Of a DNA stretch of 64,000 nucleotides, positions 43,739-55,404 are shown in pieces; positions within the stretch are counted from its first letter, which is position 1; every line of letters begins with the position of its first letter. Both the position numbers and the translations under genes were made by a program. The notes beneath the pieces were generated by a model that was not told where the DNA came from, searched no databases, and saw nothing but the letters and a program-made list of their open reading frames with translations. The DNA is from Ananas comosus (taxonomy: Eukaryota; Streptophyta; Magnoliopsida; Poales; Bromeliaceae): positions 2,809,257-2,873,256 of the forward strand of contig NC_033638.1 of the NCBI RefSeq assembly GCF_001540865.1. Reading direction: 5' to 3'.

Positions 43739-44862
43739 CGAAGAGACGTTTTACGCGTAGATCCGTTTCAGGAGCTAATGGCACCGAAGAGACATTTTAA
43801 TTACTTTATGCGTGGGTCTAGCGAGGTGTAGGAGTTGCGGGCGCAAGTGGCCGCGCTAGTCGGTGTGATGCAATGCCAAGAGAGTCGGATTGAGCGGCTC
43901 CAAGAGCTTATGGAGCGGCAAGTGGCGGCGGCGGCCGTGACGGCGACCAAAGGCCTTGATCCGCCCGCATCCTCGGCACGCGGGCCTGAGGCGGCTGAGG
44001 GTGAGGGCATTGCGGCGGCTCCAGTGGCGGCACGTCCCCCGCCGACGAGTGTTCCTCTGGCGGCTTCGGGATCGGCAACACCCGATGCGACGGCCGAGGA
44101 GGCGGAACGAGAACGCGATTATACGACTCTCACGAGATTCATGAAGTTCCACCCTCCGACATTTGATGGTGAGGTGATAGATGCTTGGACTGTGGAGACT
44201 TGGTTAGCTACGATGGAAACCTTGTTCGAGGACATCTACACCCTAGAGCAAGACAAGGTACACTTGGCCGCTCATTGCTTCGATAAGAGGGCTTGACTGT
44301 GGTGGAGGAGTGTGAAGCAGGATCGATCTCCGGATCTTCCCCCGGTCGATTGGGCGGAGTTTCGGGGGTTGATGTTCACCGAATATTTACCCGATAGTGA
44401 CAAGATGAAGATGCGGGAGGATTTTCAAAAGCTTAAGCAAGGCGATCGTATAGTTCGGAAGTACGAGCGGGAGTTTACACATCTCTTGAATTGTGTTCCG
44501 GACGTGGCAAGGATCGAGCAAGATCGGGCGGAGTGCTTTGTACGGGGACTTCGGCCCGGGGTGTTCCGACTGGTGCATGTCTTTAAGTTTCTCACCTTTG
44601 CGAAAGTATTGGATCGTGCTCTGTGGGTCAAGCACGGGAACGCTCGCCAGCGAGAGGAATGAGAAGCGTCCGAGAGGGACGGGGGTAAGAAGCGAGCCCC
44701 TGATGGATCGGGAAGTCAGTCGAGGTCTAAGAAGCCTCCGAAGCACCCGCGAGCACAGTCCCAGAGTCGTGGGACTTAGCAGTGCGTTATTTGCGGCGGT
44801 GACCATGACCCAAACCGTTGCAAGCAGAAGGAGGCACATGTGGTCAGGCGGGGCACATCAGT
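43739..44862 (+). pseudogene. gag, part 1, cut in the second zinc knuckle
   Basis: Candidate start ATG at 43739 (MAPKRRFTRRS). A ~30-bp duplication (GTTTCAGGAGCTAATGGCAC) puts a second ATG at 43779 in another frame. The main frame (from about 43835) shows a coiled-coil-like MQCQESRIERLQELMERQ, an Ala/Pro-rich linker, then capsid: FHPPTFDGEVIDAWTVETWL, DKVHLAAHCF, FTEYLPDSDKMKMREDFQKL, YEREFTHLLNCVP. A first knuckle CVICGGDHDPNRC lies about 44780-44818. The second, CGQAGHIS, ends at 44862 where the LTR begins. Stops at 44294, 44660 and 44776 (TGA, TGA, TAG) break the frame. Confidence 0.88.
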
Positions 44863-47531
44863 TGTAAGGAAGTGAATTCTCGAAATACGAGGTTTGTACT
44901 TCATCTAGGATCGACTAATTTTCGAAAGTATACCCTTTGTGGGAGTTGAGAATGTCCCAAACACAAAAAGTGCTTTGGAGTTGAGTCCGCGAGAGCAAAT
45001 GATGCAAACTGCATCATTGGGCTAAGATTACTCTCGGGGACCGGTCTCTGGAGGTGAGAGACCGGTTCCCCTGGCTGGGTGTAGCGGGGTTGCGTGATGC
45101 AATCGGTCCCTGGCAGGGAGGGACCGGTTCCCGAACGTGGTCCCAGCGAGAATTGCCAAAAATTGGCTAAGTCCTGAAAATCGAGCTCTCGGGGACCGGT
45201 CTCTCAGGCGAAGATCGGTCTCCCGAGGACCGGTCTCCCGGGGAGAGACCGGTTCCCGAACGCGTGCACCCGAGGGAAGCTCTCGGGGACCGGTCCCAAG
45301 TCGGGGAGACCGGTCCCTCCGCGTGAAAACTGCCCAGTGAGGGCAGTGCACAGGAGTGAAAGTTGAGGGGCTTTTATGCAAAATGGCTTTTATTTGAGTG
45401 GGCTGAGCCCTCTCTCTCCCTCACACTCTCTCATTTCACTCTCTCTCACTCTCTTTCTCTCTTGCTCTCTCTCTCTAGAGATAACAAAGAAGGAGAAGAA
45501 GAAAGAGAAGAAGAAGAAGGAGGAGAAGAAGAAGAAGAAGGAGGAGAAGAAGAAGGAAGCTAGGAGCATCTTCCTCTCCCTCTCCTCTTCCCATTGGTGT
45601 AGCTCAAGAGGTAAGCTACAAACCCTAGCTCCTAGAACTTAGGGTTTTTGGGTTTTATGCTTTGGAATGGGTCAAATGAACCCTAAGCTAGCTTCTAAAT
45701 AGATCAATCCCAAGAATCTAGGGATTTATTAGGTGGTTTGCTATAGGTGCAAACCTAGGGCTCCAAAATGGAGTTTTTGTAAAAGTATGAGATTGGTCTC
45801 ATTTGAAGCCTTGGAAACCCTATTGATAGGTCCCAAAACGCGGGGGCGAAGTCGATTTCGGCATTCGGCGAACCGACGTGAAGTTCTCGGCAAAATCGGG
45901 CCGGGCTAGTGTTGATTCGGGCGAGGAAGGCTGAAGCCTTTTCGTAGAGCTCGCCGAGAAGGATTTTCCAAGCCTCTACATCGATTAAAGGTGGGGAGTG
46001 TCATCCGAAACTTTCGAGCTCCTTTCTATGTCTTAGATTGCATTTAATCTCATCTCTTCATGTTGCATTGTAGGATTGCATAGTAGCTTCATTCCTTATG
46101 CTTTCAATTGATAACCTAGTGTACTTGGAACGCTTGGTAATTTAGATAGGTGAGGATTGGGTCGAGGCGTGAATCCTATGGTGCGAAAGAAAAGAGATGA
46201 ACCCGATGGGGGTACTGATGACATAGGAAGTAGTGGATAGTGTTAAAGAACACGAGTGGCATCCGAATGATGAATGATGACGAGTGGCATTAATGTAGTG
46301 TAAATAACACTAGAGGTCGATGGACCTAGGGATAGGTGGATCCCTTAGGAAATGCCTTGTGAACAAAAATTTAGAAAACTAAATAGCATTGCATGAATGT
46401 CGGGAACTGATGATTCCGCAATAGTCGTTGACCCTAGTGTAGGGCGTCCTCACTCGGAGAGGATTCGATTGGGTTATTGACTCTAGTTGTAGAGCCTCCT
46501 CACTTGGAGAGGATTGGATTGGGTGTAGACCCTAGTTACAGTGTGTCCTCACATAGAGAGGATGGATCTAGCTCACAGTCTGCGTTTAGGGTGGCATAGC
46601 CATCCAATCCCCACATGGAGGGGATTGTCGTCGAGTACTCCGGAGTGTCGCGCGACTAGGACCACTTGGAGGTCCGGACCACATGGAGGTCCGCAGACGG
46701 TCCCGGGCTTGGGTGCACTTGGAGCTCCCTCCCCACTTTGGGATTTGAAGGTGAGTCATGGGCGAGCCCTAGGGCCTCGCCACAGATTGGGTAAATGGAA
46801 AGGTTATTAATGTCATTGAACATTGCTATTCGAACATGGATCGAATTTGTTAGCATGATAGCAAACCTTTATTATATGATGCATGCATTCATATTCATGA
46901 TTATGGGCATAGTAGCATAGTTTTCCTACTACTGCATTTACAGCTTTCAGATACATATCTATCTATCTATCTGTTGTTACTTGTGCCCACTTGGACCTAG
47001 TGGGGAGATCGGCAGAGTCGGCGGCCGAGCCCACTGGGAACTATGGAAGATAGTTCTCACCCCACTCTATTTCCAGTGGTAGGTTCAGGGCTGCAGAGAG
47101 AGGACCGCGGCAAGGGCGTCGCGCCCGACCAGTGAGACCGTGGTAGTATAGTAGCTTTCCTTTTTGCATTAGTCACCTATGTATTGAGAGAGATTCATGT
47201 AGGTGAGGTTGGAGAGCTATGTATTTTGAGGATCAAATGTATTCACTTTGGAAAATGATGTAACTGTAAAGAACGCAACTATTGTAATAGTTAGTAAAGT
47301 ACTCTCTTTATTTCACTCGTATATCTTGTGGATTACTTGCTCTTCTTGTTGTCGGCACTGTTTGTGCCCTCGCCGAATGTGTATGTTTAGGATTTAAAGT
47401 CCTGGGTAAATTCTTGTACACATTCCTGTTGTTGAGCCTTGGGCGGACAGGGGAGGTGCTGTCCGTTCGGCGGTCCGCCGCCGCGGCCAAACCGTGCCAA
47501 AATGGTAGTGGTTTCGGGGCGGGGCGTGACA
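44863..47531 (+). mobile_element. Solo LTR inserted inside gag zinc knuckle
   Basis: TGTAAGGAAGTGAATT...GGGGCGTGACA, 2669 bp, TSD tcagt/ttagt (44858-44862, 47532-47536; one mismatch). Host gag continues at the next base. Same family as the minus LTR at 1-1396. Features: ACCGGT palindromes 45039-45318, TTGAGGGGC...ATGCAAAATGG promoter motif (45362), CT-rich leader 45410-45480, GAA-rich block 45484-45560, donor-like AGAGGTAAGC (45608), hairpin GAACTAT/ATAGTTC (47038-47056), TATTTCCAG and ACCGCGGCAAGGGCGTCGCG (47104). Confidence 0.92.
45039..45318 (+). promoter_or_regulatory. GACCGGTC palindrome cluster
   Basis: About ten GGGACCGGTC/GAGACCGGTT units, the largest such cluster on the plus strand, directly upstream of the LTR promoter motif at 45362 and CT-rich leader. 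Confidence 0.6.
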
Positions 47532-47760
47532 TTAGTCGCCACTGTCCAGGGAGGACCTCGCTTGCCCCGTCTATTGCATCAGCTCCGGCGATTCCGGGCC
47601 ATTATGGAGGAGCCCCACCTACTGCTTCATCAGCTGGACGTGCTATGGCACCTAGTCAGCTTGAGGTGACCCGGTCAGCTCCGAGTGGTCGAGTGTTTGC
47701 CGCTCAAGCGGAGGGACCTGCTGAGGTCAGGGAGCTCGACGTCGCGGCAGGTATGATTTA
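47532..47760 (+). pseudogene. gag, part 2: knuckle end and linker
   Basis: Immediately after the TSD the frame reads RHCPGR, which completes the zinc knuckle cut at 44862, followed by a Ser/Ala/Pro-rich linker and GRVFAAQAEG...VAAGMI, a typical gag-protease linker. It stops at 47758 (TAG). The expected protease DTGA motif does not follow in any frame I can see. Confidence 0.85.
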
Positions 47761-49468
47761 GTTAAGGCAGTCATACACTTCTGCATGAAGTAGGCCTAAG
47801 AAATTGCATGCATTTACTTGTGGTTGTTCGCTACTATTTGTGCATATGTATAGTAGGGACCAAATGGATGGGTTGGTGCAAATACCCGGGCATGCTTTTG
47901 TGGTGGAAATGTAGCGCCTGCCGGAGCAGGTAGAGAGCTAGATGGCACTAGCAAATTGCTGGTGACAGTCTGTGGATTGAGACGAGACTCGTGATAGAGA
48001 TGGAAATTGGCGGATCGACTCTCAAAGCAATGTGAGTGATTGATTATGAGAGTTGAGCCATGACATTTGAGGATCTCATGAGAGTCCGGGGAAGTTACGG
48101 ATATTATTCCGGTAGAACAAACAGTGAAAGTAGGATCACTGTTGAGAAAGCAATTGGTTAGTGACCAAGTTCGGGCACGTGGGCCAAGTAGTACCCCGAT
48201 GTGAGGTGGGTGAGTCGTGCCCGTAGGGTTGCCTAATGCTAGACATAGTTGGAACGCGATAGCGACGTATAGAGCGCTCGAGTATAGATACTCATGGTGT
48301 GCGGTGTTGTTTCAGCCGGGAGAGTGTGTAGGCAGTAGCACTGTAGCATTGCTAGGTGTGAAGCGTGCCTGGGATCACTCGTAGGGCAGATGGCTCGCAC
48401 TAGGTGCGTAGGAGCCGGTAGTGATACGTGCTACTCGGGTGAGCATGTCGCGTGAGACGACGGTGGCGGGTATTGCTTAAGGACGATTCGTGCCTGGACC
48501 ATTTGTGGACTGTGGAGCCTAGGCCCTTTGGGCAGGCGCAGTCAGCTGTGTGGAGCAGCGGCCCGGGGTAGGGTAGAGATTTGGTCCGGACGGTTGTTCG
48601 AACTTAGGCCCGGGAGCGTGGAATGCCATGTGTTAGATTGTGTGATCATGGATGCATCGAGAGTACGGTGGTGACCCAACCCGAGGATTTATAGTGGTTT
48701 GGGGTCTTGGTTGCTCCTGGTTGGAGTGCGTGTGAATTCCCAAGTGAGAATTTTGCCTGGTTATGATTGGGTATGCGCTTGCGAGCGAGAGACGCTACGT
48801 GTTGGGACAGGTTTAGACGATAAGCCTACATGGGATTGGTGATCATTGGTCTACCTGTGGAAGCTGAGGTAATCGGTTTGGCCGGTAACTCTGTCGAGGA
48901 ATTTGGCTTGGATCCGCGAACGGAGTGTTTGTGTGGGTTTGTTGAGAGAGCGGATCGATGTTGGTCATGGCATGTGGTATCAAAGGATGAAATGCTCTCG
49001 TGAGATATTGAGTTGATGGCTAGCCACGTGAGATTGAGACTAATGCTCTCTTGAGGGTTGGATTGGAGATGTGCCGGAGTGTACCATATCATGATAGAGC
49101 AAGGATCCGGTTGAGGATTGGAGCACTCGCGATGGGTCGATACACCAACAATATTACTTTTGAGCAATGCCGGTGATCAAATCGGAGTGTGTTCTCTAGA
49201 TTCTATAGCGAGCGGTGTTGGAGCGTGAGGAGTCGTTGAATATCGACTCGCGTTGCCATCAAGGCTTGCGGAGGTAGTAATGCACTTTCGGTGTTATACT
49301 TAGTGAATCTAGTCTCACATCCTCCGTAGTGGACCTTTGGATAATTCCAATAAGTAAAAGGCCACTCCGGAGCGTGAAAGTACATTAAAACCCTTGATTA
49401 CTCAATAAGTTGAGTTGAGGTGTGGATTGGATTGGAAGTGAGTGAGTTTCGAGGACGAAACACTTTTT
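47761..49468 (+). other. Internal region without recognisable coding
   Basis: 1.7 kb between gag and PPT where an autonomous element would carry ~4 kb of pol. No RT, RNase H or integrase motif is visible in any frame. The last bases (TTTCGAGGACGAAAC..TTTTAAGGAGGGG) resemble the normal pol end/PPT of Ty3 elements (compare 25800-25833), so only the extreme 3' end of pol may be retained. Confidence 0.65.
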
Positions 49469-49481
49469 AAGGAGGGGAGAG
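49469..49481 (+). promoter_or_regulatory. Polypurine tract
   Basis: AAGGAGGGGAGAG directly before the 3' LTR at 49482. Confidence 0.85.
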
Positions 49482-52239
49482 TGTAGCATACCGAACTTCT
49501 AAAGTTATGAAGTTACGGGGTATGCTAGGTTAGAGAAGCCATTAAAAAGAAGGTTTCGGTGAGGTTCGAGTGCATTCGGGTGTTTTCGGGGCACGTTGGG
49601 TGCAAAAACAGAACCCAAAAAGCTATATTGGACTTTAGCCGGAATCCGACAAAGCATGGATGAAAAGATGGTTTAGACACGCTCGAAAACATGTTTTGGG
49701 GGTCTCTGTGCGATTTGAAAAGAATCGGAAACCAAACGAGCGAAAACGAGCGAAAACGGAGTGAAAACGGAAGAAGGCTGAAAAATTGGCTTAGTATGGA
49801 AATGCTGGAATTCTGGACCTACGGGGATAGGTCCCTCGGCCAAGGACCGGTCCGTCAAGGTCCGGTCCCTCAAGCAAGGATCGATCCCCGTAGCCCGAAA
49901 ATGCCCTGCGCAGGCTGTGCACTAATTGCATTATTGAGGGGCCTTCTTGCAATTTTTGCATTAGTGGAGGCTATATGAGGGGCTTAGGGTTGTTTTCTCT
50001 CATTTCCCTCACCACCCAATCCTAACACACCTCTCTCTCTCTCTCTCTCTAGTGCTCTCTCACTTTCTCTCATCAAGGAAGGCAAGAGAAGGAGGGAAGG
50101 AAGGAGAAGGAACCTAGGAAGAAGGACTTCATCTTCTTCATCTTCTTCCCTTGGCCATTAGAGCTTGTTTGAGGTAAGCTCATAGAGCAACAATGGTAGA
50201 TTTCTACGATTGAGTTCTTTTGCTCTAGAATTGGTTTATTTGGAATCCTAGCATGTTAAATAGGTGATAAATGCTAGAATCTAGAGATTTAACGGTGGAT
50301 TTTGCCGTAGTTGCAAACTATGGCTCCGAAATGGGGTTTTGTGAAACGATGGGGTTTGATCTAAATTGAACCTCTGTAAACCTAATTGTTAGGTATTCTG
50401 ACACGTTGGTGAGGTTGGTTCGGCCATCCGACGAACCTACGAGGAGATATGGTTGAAAAAGGGGTTTTCGGGTTCGTTTCCGCCTGGAGGGCCGAGGCGG
50501 CATCCTAAAATCATGAAATCGGATTCGTGGGCTCGTGGCATCAAGTTGTAGGCCTATAAAATCTGAGGCTGTGAAGTGACACACGGTTGGTGAGCAGTCG
50601 CAAGATCGGGCCGAAACAGACGACGAGTGCCGCGGGAGGCCGATTGCAAGTGACGACGAGCAATCGGAACGCTATAATAGGTGGGGGGTGTCCATCCCGA
50701 AGCGACCGTGCTTCCTTTTATGTCTAAGTTATATATATATTGATCATATATTGACATTATGCATTATAGGATTACTAGATAGTTGCATTTCTATTTCCTT
50801 GCATGCTTTATTAGTAGTGTAGCATTGTGGGCTTGACACTTGGACTAGGGATGCATGAGGATTAGGTCTTGTGACATGGAATCCTATAGTGGCATAAAGT
50901 GATGAACTTAGACTTGTGATGATAGAAACAAGTGACATTGGACTAGTGTAGTTGAGACACTATAATATGAATAAATGGCATGTCAATTTAGTGTAGCGAG
51001 ACACTTACAACAAAATGACATCACGAGTGGCATTCAAATTTAGTGTAGTAGAACACTATGACATGAACTTAGGATAGATAATGAGCTCCTATGTAGTAGC
51101 ATGTGAACTTGTGCAGCAGAGGCATTAACTATCCTCCAGTGAGGGGATTGGATCATACTCACATAGTTTGTGTAACCTTGGCGTGGTCGCTCCACCCAAG
51201 TAGTGAGTTCCGGAGTAGTAGTCGCGTTGGGACAGACGTAGTTGTCCCGCAGGCGGGTCTCGGGTGGGTGTAGCATAGAGTCTCCCTACTAGCGAGATTT
51301 GAGATGTGAGTCGGGGTAGCTACTTTCGGGTTGGCCTTGGGCAGTAACCTTCGGGTTAGCCATGAGATTTGATTATCGAGGCATAGTCGCATGACGCATT
51401 ATGTAGCAGCTCGTTCATTTGGATTATTTGAGGCATAGTATCATGTTGTAGATTCATACTATGTAGTAGTTCATTCATTATTTATGAGGCATAGTGCATG
51501 TTGCAGAGTACATCCTATGTAGTAGCTCATTCAATTGTATATTGAGACATAGTATCATGATTAGTAGAATATCATTGCTATGTTCATGTATTTCATGATT
51601 ACAGAGGCATAGTAGCATGTGTATATTCCATTACTAAGTAGCAGCTCTTTTCATACCTATCTATCTATCTGTTGCTTATGCCTGCTTAGACCTAGTGGGA
51701 AGATCGGCGGAGTCAGCGGCCGAACCCACTAGGAACTATATTTATATAGTTCTCACCCCACTTTGTTGCAGGGCCTAGCGAGAGCGTACCGGCAGAGAAC
51801 CGTGGTAGGGGCATAGCGCCCTAGTTAGCTAGCAGCTTCTATTTTGCATTAGAGTACCCTCGTGTACATGACTAGTAGAGGATGTATTTTGGAGAGTACT
51901 ATGCATGTGAGATGGATATGTATCTAAATGAACTTGTATTCATTTCTGGTGAGATGAAATATGTAATCAAAGTTGTAAATGTGAATGATGAATGCCACAT
52001 GGATGTAATAGCTAGATTATCTCTCTTTTATACACTTGTATATTTACTTGTATCTTGCTCTTGTTGGTATAGCACTTGTGGTGCTTCGTTGAATCATGTA
52101 TGTTAATTGTGTTTATTCTGGGCAACTCTTGTACATGATCTTATTATTGAGCTTTGGGCGGACAGGGGAGGTGCTGTCCGTCCGGCGTTTGTTCAACGTG
52201 CCCGGATCCGACCAATTTGGCGGGTCGCGGGGCGTGACA
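49482..52239 (+). repeat. 3' LTR of the gag-only element
   Basis: TGTAGCATACCGAACTTC...GGGGCGTGACA, 2758 bp, intact. Order: GGTCCGGTCC/GACCGGTCC block (49825-49885), TTGAGGGGCCTT..TTGCAA (49935), GCTATATGAG (49970), CT repeat (50030-50052), donor-like TGAGGTAAGC (50171), hairpin GGAACTATA/TATAGTTC (51732-51752), TTGTTGCAG and box ACCGTGGTAGGGG (51807). The LTR start is closely similar to LTR B and the 3621 LTR. Confidence 0.9.
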
Positions 52240-53000
52240 ATTTCAGTTGACTTATAGTCGTTTCTCTATTTCTCTTTGTAGTAGTGGTTGTTCATATGTT
52301 TTCTATTCATCACTTATCATTGCTAGTGTACTAGTTTGACTATTGGTTATAGTTGTTTATTGCCTATTATCTTACTTTACAGTAGTAGCTCTTTTTGGGA
52401 CTATTAGTAGCCGCCATTCGTTGTTCTTATATTTGATTTACTTGCTACTACTGCTATTTATCCCTTCCACCTATCGATGTATACAGCTTGCCTTTATCTA
52501 CTTATGGTACCCACTGGGATGGGGAGACTTATATACATGTATGTTCTCACCCCCCGCCATTTTTCAGGTAGTTCGGGCGGTGAGGGTCGGAACAGTATGT
52601 GAAGACGGCATAGCTAGATCGCATTAGTGGTCCTTACTCTGGTTCTTTTCCTTCTACTTCTTTTAGTAGAGTAAACAATCAAATGGTTCAGGTAGATGAT
52701 CGTTTATTGTTGCTCGAATAATAATTATGGACTTGTATGAATTTGGAATTTCCATTATGCATGTTCTCGACGTTCTTCTAGATGTTTAGTACATTGGTAA
52801 ATGAAATCTTGTTATTTGGTTTTCTACCCCCTGAGGTAGTCGCTTTTCAAAGATTGAGTTTTTGTGTAGGAAACAATTATCAAAAGGCTTGTCGAATGGT
52901 TTTTGATTAATGAATAATTAGTTTAAAAACAAAGCTTTCGGCTGGAAAGCAAATTTTATTGGATGATTATTGTGTTTTGCATTGCATCATCCGGCGCCTA

Positions 53001-55404
53001 TGTCACGCCCGGGCCCCAGCGGAAGCCTGCCCAGTGCGTGCCCAGACCCGCCATATGCCACGAACATATAAGGCGTCTAATAACAAGATAGAATCATACA
53101 AGAAATAAACAACATCTAGTATGATATCAGAGCATGAACATATTCTACTCCCTAAAGACAAGTATAGGAAAGTAAAATAACTAATAATAGTAATCCACAA
53201 AATAATACATACAACCTGGAATCCACATAAGATAAAACTAAATACAAAATGGTGGTCCCTATATATCGGGTACAAAACATCTCTCTCTCCAACTACAACA
53301 AAAGAAAAGATGACCACCTAACAAAATCTCCCGACTAAGTCTAGCTAGTCGCGAGCCCCTTGCCGCAGTCCCTAGCCTCTCCTAGTGTGGATGGCTCTGT
53401 AAACAAAAACATCAACAAAATAGGAATGAGAACTATTAGTCAATAGTTTCCAGTGGGTAAGCCGCCGATATCAGCGAATTACACCACTAGGTCACCGAGG
53501 CATAAGTAGTAAATAAGCATAACTAGATAAGCAATTAACATGAATATTGAGCAAGTAATAATTTACTAAGCTACTATGCCTCTATTTAGCATGATGTTTA
53601 GCATGTAACGAAGCTTTTTTAACATGAATGAGCATGTCCAACTAGTATGCACTATCTAGTAGTGATGTCACATTATACTGTTAAATGTCATTGTTCAATT
53701 CAATTAGGACCTACACAAGTGTAGTCCGGCTTGCACCGTGTCTAGTGGCCCCGTGGTAGTCAACATCCTCCCTCTAGGAATGAGCCTCCCCCACGACATC
53801 CCACTTTGGTGCCCAATCCGGCACGGGCGAGCATGTGTCGCGTAGGGCAACTCCGGAGTGCCGGCTGTAGGGACCGACCCTCACAAGCATGTGCGAATGA
53901 GCACAATGGCAAGCAAACATGATCATCCATATCAAGTCCTCGGTCATCATGTCTAAAACATGGTACAAGTACTAGCGACTCAACGGTCGGTCTCTATAGC
54001 ACATTGTAGAGATTTAGTCATTTACTGAGTCAAGTGTCACTACATGACATTCATGTTAACTATGTCCAGCATAAATCTTTTGTCCATGAGCATGTAAAAC
54101 TTGTCATTTCACTCATCATGATTTCTAACATGGCATGAAGGATACCTTTTCACACGCAAGTTCCATACACAACTCTCACTCTACTATATAGAGGATGTAA
54201 TCTCGACATGTAACATATATATCTTAAGCATTCAAAAATTCATTTAAGCTACAACTAGCATGAATATGCATGATTTTCTATTTTACAACATAGAGAATGA
54301 CATAGAAGGAGTTCATCCATTTCGGTGAGGTCAAATCCACCGGGTACCCCTCGAAACTCCTTTGTTTGTGTGAACGGAGTTGTCTACTAGCCTCCTAGCA
54401 CCCTAACAAAAATTTTAAGGGGGTTAGGAGCATCGAATGAACACCCCACGAAATTTCTTAAAAATCATACCGAAAATAGGTAGAAAATACCTTAGATGAG
54501 GAAAAACCCTTCCAAACTCTCAAAGGAGGTTAGTATGCTTCCATTCCAACCTAAAAAGGAAGTTTGGAACCAACAATTAAGCCTCATTGGCTCTATCAAG
54601 AGAAAACCCAAATAAAACCCTAGTTTTCCGAAAACTAGGTTAAACTTCCACAAATCCTCCCAAAACACAATTCAAGAGAGCAAAAATACTACTAACCTTC
54701 TTTAGAGCTCCAAACCAAGCTAAGAGGAAGCTAGGGTTGGAGATATTTTCTCAACAAAGCTCAAATCTTCAAGTTCAAGGCTTCTCCAAGGTTCATGAAC
54801 CAACCACCAGGAAAAAGGAGAAGAAAAAGAAGATCAATCCACCATTAACACCAACCAAAATAGGAGAAATCTAGAGAGAGGAAGAGGAGGAAGCTTACCA
54901 CCTTTCTTCTCTGGTTCCAAGCACAAGGAACCTTTCATGGGGGTGTTGGGGTATTTATAGAAGTGTACAAGCCCCAAAAGGTCCCTAAAAAACAACCAAA
55001 CAACAATCTGCACTATGTACCGATATTGGAAGGGGAGTACCGGTACCCGGCAACCAACCCGCAAAACCTGAGCCTCCGTCAAACGGGTTATTTACGGTGT
55101 ACCGGTACTCGGCCCCAGTATCGGTACCCGCCAACTCTGTACCGGTACTCAGCACCCCTAAGCTCAAACTCGAGAGCATCGTTCTCGGTTACGCGTCGGG
55201 GTAGCGGTACCTTACTGTGGTACCGGTACTCAGCACCCCAAAACCTGCAGTTTGTAGATTTTGGTGCTAAGTATTCACGCTCGCTTCACAAAACGTGAGT
55301 AATTGGTCGATACATAGTCCACGACCCTCAAACACACCAGGAATAGTACCAAATACTATTTCGACACTGGAACCTTACAATTTGTTGAAGTTCAGTGTGC
55401 TACA
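53001..55404 (-). mobile_element. Solo LTR (minus) nested in the 5' LTR
   Basis: Plus-strand ends TGTCACGCCCGGG (53001) and AGTGTGCTACA (55404), 2404 bp, perfect TSD gccta (52996-53000, 55405-55409). On the minus strand it starts TGTAGCACACTGAACTTC, related to the 18130 and 5899 LTRs. It has GTACCGGTAC palindromes (55245-55015), TATAAATA (54959-54952), hairpin GAAACTATTG/ATAGTTCTC (53457-53424) and box GGCAAGGGGCTCGCG (about 53366-53350). Confidence 0.92.
54952..54959 (-). promoter_or_regulatory. LTR TATA box
   Basis: The minus strand reads TATAAATA, ~60 bp downstream of the nearest GTACCGGTAC-type palindrome. Plant TATA consensus. Confidence 0.7.

Larger units (their letters stand above)
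38181..52239 (+). mobile_element. Large gag-only LTR element without pol (TR-GAG/LARD-like)
   Basis: 14.1 kb, or ~11.4 kb without the nested LTR at 44863-47531. It has a 5' LTR remnant, PBS, a 5.3 kb leader made mostly of tandem arrays, a gag pseudogene, ~1.7 kb without recognisable coding, PPT and a full 3' LTR. No protease, RT, RNase H or integrase motif is visible on either strand. Published TR-GAG elements have this layout, encoding Gag and using enzymes of other elements. The 5' LTR shares its last ~209 bp with the 3' LTR, which ties both ends together. Confidence 0.8.

Noticed and set aside
1..46230. Matching sequence at 1-1396 (minus) and 44863-46230 (plus) as a 45 kb inversion
   Set aside because: Each copy has its own LTR end and different flanking element, so they are two independent insertions of one family.
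46965..46975. ATCTATCTATCTGTT runs near 36150, 46970, 51660 as microsatellites
   Set aside because: Short shared LTR text found at the same place in several copies, not an expanded repeat.
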